DNA from: Roseiarcus sp963809245
GTDB lineage: Bacteria; Pseudomonadota; Alphaproteobacteria; Rhizobiales; Beijerinckiaceae
Length of the DNA: 64,000 nt
Assembly (NCBI GenBank): GCA_963809245.1
Contig: CAWEIU010000009.1
Span: forward strand, 310,001-374,000
Reading direction: 5' to 3'
Below are positions 51,843-59,989 of the stretch, piece by piece. Made by a program: the position numbers and the translations under genes. The notes under the pieces were generated by a model. It made no database searches. It saw only the letters and a program-made list of their open reading frames with translations, and was not told the DNA's origin. How positions within the stretch are numbered: the first letter of the stretch is position 1; the number at the start of each line of letters is the position of its first letter.

Positions 51843-53231
51843 ATGGCCTCACCTGCTCCGCTTGCGCGCAAAGAGATTGCCTTCAACGCCTTCGAGATGA
51901 ATTGCGTCGCGCATCAATCCCCGGGGCTGTGGCGCCATCCTCGCGACCGCTCGCGCGACTACTGCCGCCTCGATTATTGGGTCGAACTCGCCAGGACGCT
52001 CGAGCGGGGCCTGTTCGACGGCGTTTTTCTCGCCGACGTGCTGGGAGTCTACGACGTCTACGGCGGCGACGCGCGCGCCGCTTTGCGGTACGCGACGCAA
52101 ACGCCGGTCAACGATCCGCTGCTGCTCATCCCCGCCATGGCCGCGGCGACTGGCCATCTCGGCTTCGGCGTCACGTCCAATCTCTCCTATGAGCCGCCCT
52201 ATAGTTTTGCGCGCCGCATGTCGACGCTCGATCATCTGACCGAGGGACGCGTCGGTTGGAACATCGTGACCGGCTATCTCGACAGCGCCGCGCGGGCGGC
52301 CGGCAAGCAGCGCCAGTCGGCGCACGACGATCGCTACGATGTCGCCGAGGACTACATGACGCTGCTCTATAAACTCTGGGAGGGGAGCTGGGACGACGAG
52401 GCGGTGGTGTTCGACCGCGAGCGCGGCGTGTTCACCGATCCGGAGCGTGTGCGCGCCATCCATCACGCGGGGCCGCATTTCCGCCTCGACGCGATCCATC
52501 TGTGCGAACCTTCGCCGCAGCGAACGCCCGTTCTTTATCAAGCGGGAACGTCGTCCGCCGGCCGCGCCTTCGCAGGACGGCACGCCGAATGTGTATTCGT
52601 GTCCGGTCCGAGCGCGACCGTGATCGCGCCCCGCGTCGCGGGGCTGCGCGCCGCCGCCGCCGCCGCCGGGCGGGATCCGCATTCGCAACGGATCTATGCG
52701 CTCGCGACCATCGTCACCGCGGAAACCGGCGCCGAGGCGCGCAGCAAGCTTGAAGACTACCGCCGCTACGCCGATGCCGAAGGGGCATTGACGCTGCTGT
52801 CCGGCTGGACGGGCGTCGACTTCGCGAAGTTCGACCTCGAGCAGGTCATCGAGCATGTCGAAAACGACGCCGGCCGCACCGCGCTGGAGAACGTCACGCG
52901 CGCCGATCCGTCGCGCCGCTGGATCGTGCGCGAGGCGGCCCAACATGTCGCGATCGGCGGAATCGGGCCTCTCTTCGTCGGCGATCCCGCCGAGGTCGCC
53001 GACCAGCTCGAAGCCTGGGTCGACGCCACCGGCGTCGACGGCTTCAACCTCGCCTTCGCCGTTCGTCCGGAAACGTTCGAGGACGTCGTCGATTGGATCG
53101 TGCCCGAGCTGCAGCGCCGCGGCCGCTATCGCACCTCCTACGCCTCGGGCGCGCTGCGGGAGAAGCTGTTCGGCGCCGGCCCCCGGCTGCTGGCGCCGCA
53201 TCCCGGCGCGGCGCATCGCACGGCGGCTTGA
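51843..53231 (+). CDS. LLM-class flavin-dependent monooxygenase (NtaA/SnaA/DszA type)
   Basis: A 462-residue FMNH2-dependent monooxygenase of the bacterial luciferase fold, NtaA/SnaA/DszA/SfnG-like branch. Seen are FNAFEMNCVAHQSPGLW at the start, HLTEGRVGWNIVTGYLDSAA (core GRVGWNIVTGY), and PVLYQAGTSSAGRAFAGRHAE. Such enzymes cleave C-S or C-N bonds of small organics and need a flavin reductase, which lies just downstream on the other strand. The divergent MetNIQ-type importer suggests a sulfur compound. Substrate unknown. Confidence 0.9.
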   Translation: MASPAPLARKEIAFNAFEMNCVAHQSPGLWRHPRDRSRDYCRLDYWVELARTLERGLFDGVFLADVLGVYDVYGGDARAALRYATQTPVNDPLLLIPAMAAATGHLGFGVTSNLSYEPPYSFARRMSTLDHLTEGRVGWNIVTGYLDSAARAAGKQRQSAHDDRYDVAEDYMTLLYKLWEGSWDDEAVVFDRERGVFTDPERVRAIHHAGPHFRLDAIHLCEPSPQRTPVLYQAGTSSAGRAFAGRHAECVFVSGPSATVIAPRVAGLRAAAAAAGRDPHSQRIYALATIVTAETGAEARSKLEDYRRYADAEGALTLLSGWTGVDFAKFDLEQVIEHVENDAGRTALENVTRADPSRRWIVREAAQHVAIGGIGPLFVGDPAEVADQLEAWVDATGVDGFNLAFAVRPETFEDVVDWIVPELQRRGRYRTSYASGALREKLFGAGPRLLAPHPGAAHRTAA

Positions 53232-53253
53232 CGGCGCCGTCGCGGATGCAGGG

Positions 53254-53862
53254 TCAGTCCCTGCATCGCCAGCGCTTGTCGGTGATCGGCGTGACGCCGA
53301 CGGCGCGGGAGATCTCCTCCGCGCTCCAGCCGACCTGGTCGTAGGCGCCGCGCCAGTAGATCAGCGCGCCACAGGCGGGCTGGGCGCGCGCTGACAGCAC
53401 ACGGCCGATCACGATCGCGTGCGAACCGCGCTCGACGAGTTCGTCGATCTCGCATTCGAAGGCGGCGATCGCATCGGCGAGAATCGAGACGCCGCCAGCG
53501 GTCGTCGTCCAACACCCGTGGCGAAAGCGGTCGGCCCCCTTGAGCGCCGTGCGGCCGGCGAACGCATCGGCATATTCGGACTGTCCGGCGGCAAGCACGC
53601 TGACGCCGATCCGCTCGCCTTTCGTCAGACGCGCGTAGAGCGACGCGCCGCGATTGACGCAGACGATCAGCGTCGGCGGATCGGCGGAAAGCGACGACAC
53701 CGACGTCGCAGTGAGGCCGTTGCGCGCCTCGCCTTCGCCGAGCGTGACGATCGAGACGCCGCTCGCGAGCTGACGCATGGCGAGCCGGAACGCATCCGCG
53801 TCTGCGTCGGGCGGCGCAGTGGGCGCGGCGACGGGGCTGACGGTGCGCAGCATAGCGGTCAT
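53254..53862 (-). CDS. Flavin reductase-like (FMN-binding) protein
   Basis: A 202-residue FMN/NAD(P)H reductase domain protein (FRLAMRQLASGVSIVTLGEG, GLTATSVSSLSADPPTLIVCVN). It would supply reduced flavin to the adjacent LLM monooxygenase, with which it is convergent. The start at 53862 is chosen because it forms an ATGA overlap with the small frame upstream and begins at the domain. The C-terminus GVTPITDKRWRCRD is not distinctive. Confidence 0.88.
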   Translation of the reverse strand: MTAMLRTVSPVAAPTAPPDADADAFRLAMRQLASGVSIVTLGEGEARNGLTATSVSSLSADPPTLIVCVNRGASLYARLTKGERIGVSVLAAGQSEYADAFAGRTALKGADRFRHGCWTTTAGGVSILADAIAAFECEIDELVERGSHAIVIGRVLSARAQPACGALIYWRGAYDQVGWSAEEISRAVGVTPITDKRWRCRD

Positions 53863-54056
53863 GTCCGCTCCCTTCGCAGACGTGCGGGGCGAGCGAGGTC
53901 GGGCGCGGGAGGCTGAAACACCCGCTCTTCGCGTGCGCGTCCGAGAGGGCCGAGCCCCTCGGCTTCGGCGAGCGTGCGATTGATCGCGCCCGCCGCAGCC
54001 AGCGCATGGCTCCAGATCTGTGGGCCCGCGGTTCTGATCAAGCTGATGAAAGTCAT
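53859..54056 (-). CDS. Small protein translationally coupled to the flavin reductase
   Basis: A 65-residue frame, MTFISLIRTAGPQIWSHALA at the N-terminus then Arg/Pro-rich. GAGGAG lies six bases before the ATG, and the stop overlaps the flavin-reductase start (ATGA). Both are hallmarks of a translated leader or small partner. No family recognised. Confidence 0.55.
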   Translation of the reverse strand: MTFISLIRTAGPQIWSHALAAAGAINRTLAEAEGLGPLGRAREERVFQPPAPDLARPARLRRERT

Positions 54057-54370
54057 GGCGGCTCCTCAAATCCACGCGCCGTCGTCGAACGAGTCTTGGC
54101 GTGGCTTTCGCTGCGCTACGCGCCTGCCGGCGACGAGCCCTTCGATGTCAGACGTGTCGTCATCGGGAGCGGAGGTTTCAGCGAGCGCGATCATGCGCGA
54201 TTTCCCTCACATCAGAACCGTCCGGGCAGCGGCGGGTCGACATATCCATTCAGTCCATATATTTTATAGAGATATAGCACGAGGCCGTTTCTGACAAGGG
54301 TCGCCATGTTCGCCGACGTTGACGCTCGGCGAGCCGAAGCCTAGCAAGACCCGCTGGAAAGGAGCGCCAA
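54057..54370. other. Divergent gap between the flavin-reductase pair and the ATC hydrolase
   Basis: These 314 bases are GC-rich except for an AT-rich pocket at about 54242-54280 (TATATTTTATAGAGATATAG), which is the likely promoter zone for the gene at 54371. No palindromic operator or RNA gene was recognised. Confidence 0.5.
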
Positions 54371-54886
54371 ATGTCTGAGCCTGATCCCGTCGACGCCGCC
54401 ATTGACAGTCTCGGCATCCTGGCCCGCCGCCGCATCGAGGCGGAGATCCTCGCCCCCGTCTATGACGAACTGAAAGCGGAGATCGGCGTCGACCGCGCGC
54501 GCGAAATCCTGCGCAAGGCGGTGCGCCGGGCGGCGATCGCAGCCGGCAAGGCGTTCGGCGACAGGACGCCGGGCGCAACGGATCTCGAGAGCTTCCGCGC
54601 CATTCAGCCGCTGTGGACGAAGGACGGCGCGTTGGAGATCGAGACGTTGCAGGCGACGCCCGAAGCTTACGACTTCAACGTCCGCCGCTGCCGCTACGCC
54701 GAGGCCTACCGGAAGATGGGACTGGCGGAAATCGGATCGCTGCTGTCCTGCAATCGCGACGGCGCCTTTTGCGAGGGCTACGATCCGCGCCTGAAGCTGA
54801 CGCGCACGCAGACGATCATGGAAGGTGCCGACCATTGCGACTTCCGCTATCGCCTCGAGGACTCCGAGGCTGGAGACGCGAAGTAG
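54371..54886 (+). CDS. L-2-amino-thiazoline-4-carboxylic acid (ATC) hydrolase-family protein
   Basis: A 171-residue protein of the ATC hydrolase family, which opens the thiazoline ring on the way to L-cysteine. The conserved C-terminal part is SLLSCNRDGAFCEGYDPRLK (about 124-143) and TQTIMEGADHCDFRY. AAAGGAG lies seven bases before the ATG. It fits the sulfur theme of 49150-54886. Family members may act on related rings, so the exact reaction is uncertain. Confidence 0.85.
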   Translation: MSEPDPVDAAIDSLGILARRRIEAEILAPVYDELKAEIGVDRAREILRKAVRRAAIAAGKAFGDRTPGATDLESFRAIQPLWTKDGALEIETLQATPEAYDFNVRRCRYAEAYRKMGLAEIGSLLSCNRDGAFCEGYDPRLKLTRTQTIMEGADHCDFRYRLEDSEAGDAK

Positions 54887-54941
54887 CGAGGAGAAGCGAG
54901 CGGCGAATTTCTGAGCGCGCCGCGCCGCGCTGGCTGCGATC

Positions 54942-55808
54942 TCACGCGTCGCCGCGCAGAAACGGCATGATCGCGGCCGCGACCTCGTCCGGCAATTCCT
55001 CGTGGATCGCCAGCTTGCCGATTGGCAGCCGCTCGAGGCGCACGTTCGGGAGCGCCGCCAGCGCCTCGATCTCGGCGAGCGACCGCGGCGGCGTCTCTGC
55101 GCCATAGACGACGAGGATCGGCGCGCCGGCGCGACGCGCCAGATCGAGAAAAGCCTCGCGGCTGTCGACTCGATCGAGCGCCCCTGAGACGAAGCGGACG
55201 GAGGCGTGCCGCGCGCCGGGCGCGCCGGTGACTTCGAGCTTTGCGGCGAGACGCTCGCCCGCGAGCCAGTCGGCGCTGCTGTAGACGTGGCGGCGCGCCA
55301 TTCTGTCGAGGACCGGGCGGCTGACATTGAGCCGGTAGAGCAGGGGACCGGCCACAGGATTGTCGATCGCCGCGCGCACTCGGGAGAACCACGGACGTTG
55401 TCCGCCCATCATGGTTGGCAGCGGACCGCGCCAGGTCGGGGCGATGAGGACGAGGCGTTCGATCATGCCCGGCCGCCGCGCCGCCGCTTGAAGCGCGTAA
55501 GCTGCGGCATGGCCGGCCGCCACGATCTGGCATGGCGCGGCGATGGCCTCGTTCAAGAACCAGTCGAGGAAGCGCGAGAGGATTTCCGGCGACCAGTCCG
55601 CTCTGGGCCGGGGCAGATTGCCGAACCCCGGCCAATCGACTGTCGCGACGCGGAACTCTGACGACAGACGGTCGAACAGCGGCATCATCTCGTTTCGCGT
55701 CGAGATCGAGCTCAAGGCCGGCAGCAGGGCGACCGAACGGCCCTCGCCGGCTTCGTCCATGCCGAGCACAACCTCCGCGCCGTCGCATTGGAATGTGATG
55801 TTCGTCAT
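54942..55808 (-). CDS. Alpha/beta-hydrolase-fold protein lacking the nucleophile
   Basis: A 288-residue alpha/beta-hydrolase fold (VATVDWPGFGNLPRP near 54-69, ILVVYGAETPPRS, LAIHEELPDEV with the expected His). The nucleophile elbow reads AAGHAAAYA: positions 99-103 are GHAAA instead of GHSxG, so the catalytic Ser is Ala101. The protein may be a non-enzymatic binder or use another chemistry. The start overlaps the oxyR stop by four bases, which ties it to the peroxide regulator. Confidence 0.85.
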   Translation of the reverse strand: MTNITFQCDGAEVVLGMDEAGEGRSVALLPALSSISTRNEMMPLFDRLSSEFRVATVDWPGFGNLPRPRADWSPEILSRFLDWFLNEAIAAPCQIVAAGHAAAYALQAAARRPGMIERLVLIAPTWRGPLPTMMGGQRPWFSRVRAAIDNPVAGPLLYRLNVSRPVLDRMARRHVYSSADWLAGERLAAKLEVTGAPGARHASVRFVSGALDRVDSREAFLDLARRAGAPILVVYGAETPPRSLAEIEALAALPNVRLERLPIGKLAIHEELPDEVAAAIMPFLRGDA

Positions 55809-56713
55809 TCGATCACCTGAACCTGCCGCACGCCACGCGCGATGCCGCGAAGCGCGCCCGCAAGACCCCGAAATTCACCGGCGCGCGCGTCGCGGCGGCG
55901 CCATACGAGCACGATGTCGCGGGCGAATTCGGGCGCCGGCAGCGGCGAGAAGTGAACGCCCGGACCCGTCTCCGTCGCGAGCGCCGGGACGAGCGTATAG
56001 CCTTCGCCAGCCGCGACCATGTACTTCAGCGTCTCGAGGCTCGTGCCGTGCCGATCCTTCGAGCCGACGTCCGAGCAGAAGGCGAGCGCCTGATGGCGCA
56101 GGCAATGTCCCTCATGCAGCAGCAGCCGCTCCTGGCTCGGAAGGGTTCGCCAGACCTCGTCCGGCGTGCTGCCAGAAGCGCGCGCCGCGGGCGCAGCCAA
56201 AAGAAACGGCTCGCGGAAGATCACTTCGAATTCGAGCGCCGGCTCCTCGACCGGCAACGACATCAGCACGCAATCGCAGTCGCCCGCGCGAAGCAGGCCC
56301 ATGAGCACCGCGGTCAAATCCTCCCGTAGGACGAGCGTGACGTCGGGAAAGCGCTCCTTCAGGGCCCCCAGCACCTTCGGGAAGAAGTAGGGCCCGAGCG
56401 TCGAGATCGCGAACAGCCGCAGCGTGCCGCCGAACGCCCGGTCTTGAACGCGGCCGATTTCGGCGAGGATGGCCGCCTCCTCCAGCACGCGCCGCGCTTG
56501 CGCGACGAACAGCACGCCGCGCGGCGTCATAAGGACGCGGCGGGACGTCCTCTCGAAAAGCTGACCCTTCGCCCAGGCTTCCACCTTGCGGATTTGCAAG
56601 GACAGCGACGGCTGGGAAACGTTGCAGTGCTCCGCCGCGCCGACGAAACTGCCCTTGTCCGCCACGGCGACGACGTATTCGAGATCGCGAAGCGAGAGGC
56701 CGGCGAGCGACAT
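55805..56713 (-). CDS. oxyR: Hydrogen peroxide-responsive LysR-type regulator OxyR
   Basis: A 302-residue LysR regulator. The N-terminal helix-turn-helix (SLRDLEYVVAVADKGSFVGA, NVSQPSLSLQIRKVE) is followed by a sensor domain holding the redox cysteines of OxyR, Cys204 and Cys213, in EGHCLRHQALAFC. This matches the spacing of Cys199/Cys208 in E. coli OxyR. It is divergent from katA, and an OxyR-like site lies 15 bases upstream of its own ATG. Confidence 0.92.
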   Translation of the reverse strand: MSLAGLSLRDLEYVVAVADKGSFVGAAEHCNVSQPSLSLQIRKVEAWAKGQLFERTSRRVLMTPRGVLFVAQARRVLEEAAILAEIGRVQDRAFGGTLRLFAISTLGPYFFPKVLGALKERFPDVTLVLREDLTAVLMGLLRAGDCDCVLMSLPVEEPALEFEVIFREPFLLAAPAARASGSTPDEVWRTLPSQERLLLHEGHCLRHQALAFCSDVGSKDRHGTSLETLKYMVAAGEGYTLVPALATETGPGVHFSPLPAPEFARDIVLVWRRRDARAGEFRGLAGALRGIARGVRQVQVIE

Positions 56714-56727
56714 TCGACTGTCCTTAT

Positions 56728-56756
56728 GGATAGGAGATACCTATCCATTGTATAAG
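56728..56756. promoter_or_regulatory. OxyR-type operator between oxyR and katA
   Basis: TGGATAGG-AGATA-CCTATCCA (56728-56748) is a perfect 8-bp inverted repeat containing ATAG-N7-CTAT. Seven bases later ATAA begins a weaker second half. The OxyR consensus is two ATAG-N7-CTAT elements 7 bases apart. It is placed to control both divergent genes. Confidence 0.78.
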
Positions 56757-56910
56757 ATCATTGTCCTTTCCTTATTCAAGCCCTGCACGCACAATGCACC
56801 TCACCAAACGACGCTTCGTCCCGCACGGCACTGCGAGAACCACGAAGCAGGATATTTGGCCGGAGTTGGGGCGGCCTAGGGCTAACGAGTTTGATCGAGG
56901 AGAAGGATCT

Positions 56911-58371
56911 ATGGCTGAAAAACCGACGATGAGCCACGCCACCGGCGCGCCGGTCAGCGACAATCTCAACACCATGACGGCCGGCCCGCGCGGCCCGGCG
57001 ATGCTGCAGGACATCTGGCTGATCGAGAAGCTGGCGCACTTCGACCGCGAAGTGATCCCGGAGCGACGCATGCACGCCAAGGGCTGGGGCGCTCACGGCA
57101 CGTTCACCGTCACCAAGGACATCACCCGCTTCACCAAGGCGAAGATCTTCTCCGAGGTCGGCAAGAAGACCGATATGTTCGCGCGCTTCTCGACCGTCGC
57201 CGGCGAGCGCGGCGCGGCCGACGCCGAGCGCGACATCCGCGGCTTCGCGGTCAAGTTCTACACCGAGGAAGGCAACTGGGACATCGTCGGCAACAACACG
57301 CCGGTGTTCTTCTTCCGCGATCCGATGCGTTTCCCCGACCTCAACCACGCCATCAAGCGCGACCCGCGCACGGGCCTGCGCAGCGCCGACAGCAACTGGG
57401 ACTTCTGGTCGCTGCTCCCCGAGGCGCTGCATCAGGTCACCATCGTCATGTCGGACCGCGGCATCCCGAAGAGCCTCCGGCACATGCACGGCTTCGGCAG
57501 CCACACCTTCTCGATGATCAACGCGAAGAACGAGCGCATCTGGGTCAAGTTCCACTTCCGCAGCCAGCAGGGCATCCAGAACCTGACCGACGCCGATGCC
57601 GAGGCCCTCGTCGCCAAGGACCGCGAGAGCCACGGCCGCGACCTCTTGAACGCGATCGACTCGGGTGATTTCCCGCGCTGGACGCTCTCCATCCAGGTGA
57701 TGACCGAGCAGCAGGCGAAGCGCCACAAGCACAACCCGTTCGACGTCACCAAGGTCTGGCCCAAGGGCGACTATCCGCTGATCGAGGTCGGCGTGATGGA
57801 ATTGAACCGCTATCCCGACAATTTTTTTGCCGAGGTGGAGCAGGCCGCCTTCTCGCCGGCGAACGTTGTGCCGGGCGTCGGCTTCTCGCCCGACAAGATG
57901 CTGCAGGGGCGCCTGTTCTCCTACGGCGACACGCAGCGTTATCGTCTGGGGGTGAACTTCAACCACATCCCCGTCAATGCGCCGAAGTGCCCGTTCCAGA
58001 GTTACCACCGCGACGGCGCGATGCGCACCGACGGCAATAGCGGCGCGACGCCGAGCTACTATCCGAACAGCAAGGGCGCGTGGCTCGATCACGACAAGGC
58101 GCTTGCCGAGCCGCCGCTGCCGGTCGACGGCGGCGTGGACCATTGGGATCATCGCGTCGACGACGATCACTTCGAGCAGCCCGGCAACCTGTTCCGGAAG
58201 ATGACCCCGGCGCAGCAGCAGGTTCTCTTCGAGAATACCGCCCGCGCGATGGACGACGCCCGCATCGAAGTGAAGCAGCGTCACATCGCCAACTGCGCGA
58301 AAGCGGATCCTGCGTACGGCGCAGGTGTCGCTAAGGCGCTCGGCCTCTCCGTGCAGCAAGCGGCCGAGTGA
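56911..58371 (+). CDS. katA: Heme catalase (small-subunit, clade 3 type)
   Basis: A 486-residue monofunctional catalase that breaks down hydrogen peroxide. The distal His55 lies in MHAKGWGAHGTF, and the proximal heme ligand Tyr338 in RLFSYGDTQRYRLG. The length fits NADPH-binding small-subunit catalases. The ATG at 56911 is chosen because AGGAGAAGG lies just upstream; the frame is open back to 56761 through the promoter region. It is divergent from oxyR and followed by heme-synthesis genes. Confidence 0.95.
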   Translation: MAEKPTMSHATGAPVSDNLNTMTAGPRGPAMLQDIWLIEKLAHFDREVIPERRMHAKGWGAHGTFTVTKDITRFTKAKIFSEVGKKTDMFARFSTVAGERGAADAERDIRGFAVKFYTEEGNWDIVGNNTPVFFFRDPMRFPDLNHAIKRDPRTGLRSADSNWDFWSLLPEALHQVTIVMSDRGIPKSLRHMHGFGSHTFSMINAKNERIWVKFHFRSQQGIQNLTDADAEALVAKDRESHGRDLLNAIDSGDFPRWTLSIQVMTEQQAKRHKHNPFDVTKVWPKGDYPLIEVGVMELNRYPDNFFAEVEQAAFSPANVVPGVGFSPDKMLQGRLFSYGDTQRYRLGVNFNHIPVNAPKCPFQSYHRDGAMRTDGNSGATPSYYPNSKGAWLDHDKALAEPPLPVDGGVDHWDHRVDDDHFEQPGNLFRKMTPAQQQVLFENTARAMDDARIEVKQRHIANCAKADPAYGAGVAKALGLSVQQAAE

Positions 58372-58375
58372 CCCG

Positions 58376-58415
58376 AAGCCCGTCCGGCGTTCCCCTCCCT
58401 CCGCCGGACGGGCTT
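58376..58415 (+). terminator. katA terminator hairpin, copy 1
   Basis: A 14-bp perfect stem, AAGCCCGTCCGGCG/CGCCGGACGGGCTT, with a 12-base pyrimidine-rich loop, begins five bases after the katA stop. CTCCTT follows. Confidence 0.85.
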
Positions 58416-58474
58416 CTCCTTAAAGCGATGAGGCCGCTCGTCTGCCGCGCAAGCTGCAGCCGAGCGACCCGGAA

Positions 58475-58510
58475 GCCCGTCCGGCGTTTGTCCCCCTCCG
58501 CCGGACGGGC
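58475..58510 (+). terminator. katA terminator hairpin, copy 2 (duplicated)
   Basis: The same stem core recurs (GCCCGTCCGGCG/CGCCGGACGGGC, loop 12 bases). It is preceded by CTGCAGCCGAGCGACCCGG, which mirrors the end of katA (GCAGCAAGCGGCCGAGTGACCC). The 3' end of katA with its terminator thus looks tandemly duplicated and diverged. Confidence 0.75.
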
Positions 58511-58723
58511 CCATTCCTCAGGCCGACGACGCGGCTCGAGAAGAAGGGGACGAGGGTGAAGCGCAATGCGCCAACTCTCCGCGGGTTCGCCTGCGCAACG
58601 GGCGCCATGACGATGCAGCGCTCCAACATCAGAGAAAAGCGGCGCTGGCCGTTGCGGCCCTCGTGGAGGCGCGATGAAGACTTAAAGCCGCGCGAGCCGC
58701 TCATTTTGAGGGAACTCACGACC

Positions 58724-59986
58724 ATGAAAGACTACCTGCATCACTTCGAAGCCGCGCTCGATGCGCTGAAGCAGGAGCGGCGCTACCGGGTCTTCGCGGA
58801 ACTCGAGCGGATCGCAGGGCAATTTCCGCGCGCGCTGTGGCGCAGGCCTGGGGCGACCAAAGAGGTCGTCATCTGGTGCTCCAACGATTATCTCGGCATG
58901 GGCCAGCATCCCAAGGTGATCGACGCCATGTGCGAGGCGGCGCGGACGATGGGCGCGGGCGCGGGCGGCACACGCAACATCTCCGGCACCAACCGCGCCG
59001 TCGTGACGCTCGAGGCCGAACTCGCCGACCTGCACGGCAAGGAGGCGGCGCTTGTCTTCAACTCCGGCTATATGTCCAATCTCGCCGGCATCTCGACCCT
59101 TGCGAAGCTGCTGCCGGACTGTCTCATCCTCTCGGACGCGCTCAACCACAATTCGATGATCGAGGGCGTGCGCGGCTCGGGCTGCGCGAAGGCGATATGG
59201 CGACATAACGACGCAGCCCACCTCGAAGAGCTTTTGGCCCGCGCCGGAAAAGAGCGCCGCAAGCTGATCGTTTTCGAGAGCGTCTATTCGATGGACGGCG
59301 ACGTGGCGCCGATCGAGCGCATCTGCGACCTCGCCGAGCGCTACAACGCCATGACCTACATCGACGAGGTTCACGCCGTCGGCATGTATGGTCCGCGCGG
59401 CGGCGGCGTCGCCGAGCGCGACGGGCTGATGGACCGCATCGACGTCGTCGAAGGCACGCTCGCCAAGGCGTTCGGCGGCTTGGGCGGCTACATCGCCGGC
59501 CGCCAAGCGGTGATCGACGCGGTGCGTTCGCACGCGCCGGGCTTCATCTTCACGACGGCCCTGCCGCCCGCAGTCGCAGCGGCGGCGGCCGCCTCGATTG
59601 CGCATCTCAAGACCTGCGACCTCGAACGGCGTCAGCAAAGGATCGCCGTCGCCGCGACAAAGGCCGCGCTCATCGCGGCGGGCCTGCCGGTCATGCCGAC
59701 CCAGACGCATATCGTGCCGGTCATGGTCGGCGATGCGGAACTGTGCAAACGGGCGAGCGACATGTTGCTAGAGCGGCACGGGATCTATATCCAGCCGATT
59801 AACTATCCGACGGTGCCCCGCGCGACAGAGCGCCTGCGCATAACGCCGACTCCGGCCCACGACGCCGGCCTCATCGCGGATCTGTGTTCGTCCATGACGC
59901 GCGTCTGGCAAGACCTTGGCTTGCCGCTCGGCAGCCCGGTCGCAACAGAAACGCACAAAGCCGAATTGGTTGCCGCTGGAGGCTGA
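58724..59986 (+). CDS. hemA: 5-aminolevulinate synthase
   Basis: A 420-residue PLP enzyme of the alpha-oxoamine synthase family that condenses glycine and succinyl-CoA to 5-aminolevulinate, the first step of heme synthesis in alphaproteobacteria. The PLP Lys248 lies in EGTLAKAFGGLGGY. Other landmarks are WCSNDYLGMGQHP, AGAGGTRNISGTN and DEVHAVGMYGPRGGG. The ATG at 58724 begins the conserved MKDYLHHFEAALDAL. It follows katA and lies three bases before hemH, suggesting heme supply for catalase. Confidence 0.95.
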   Translation: MKDYLHHFEAALDALKQERRYRVFAELERIAGQFPRALWRRPGATKEVVIWCSNDYLGMGQHPKVIDAMCEAARTMGAGAGGTRNISGTNRAVVTLEAELADLHGKEAALVFNSGYMSNLAGISTLAKLLPDCLILSDALNHNSMIEGVRGSGCAKAIWRHNDAAHLEELLARAGKERRKLIVFESVYSMDGDVAPIERICDLAERYNAMTYIDEVHAVGMYGPRGGGVAERDGLMDRIDVVEGTLAKAFGGLGGYIAGRQAVIDAVRSHAPGFIFTTALPPAVAAAAAASIAHLKTCDLERRQQRIAVAATKAALIAAGLPVMPTQTHIVPVMVGDAELCKRASDMLLERHGIYIQPINYPTVPRATERLRITPTPAHDAGLIADLCSSMTRVWQDLGLPLGSPVATETHKAELVAAGG

Positions 59987-59989
59987 CCC

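Larger units (their letters stand above)
58372..58723. other. Gap between katA and hemA
   Basis: 352 bases with two related hairpins (58376-58415 and 58475-58510), then about 210 bases that should contain the hemA promoter. The hemA frame is open upstream to 58556 but shows no homology before 58724. No RNA gene or riboswitch was recognised. Confidence 0.5.

Noticed and set aside
56776..58359. 527-residue minus-strand open frame
   Set aside because: Shadow of katA; Val/Leu/Arg-biased and without family resemblance.
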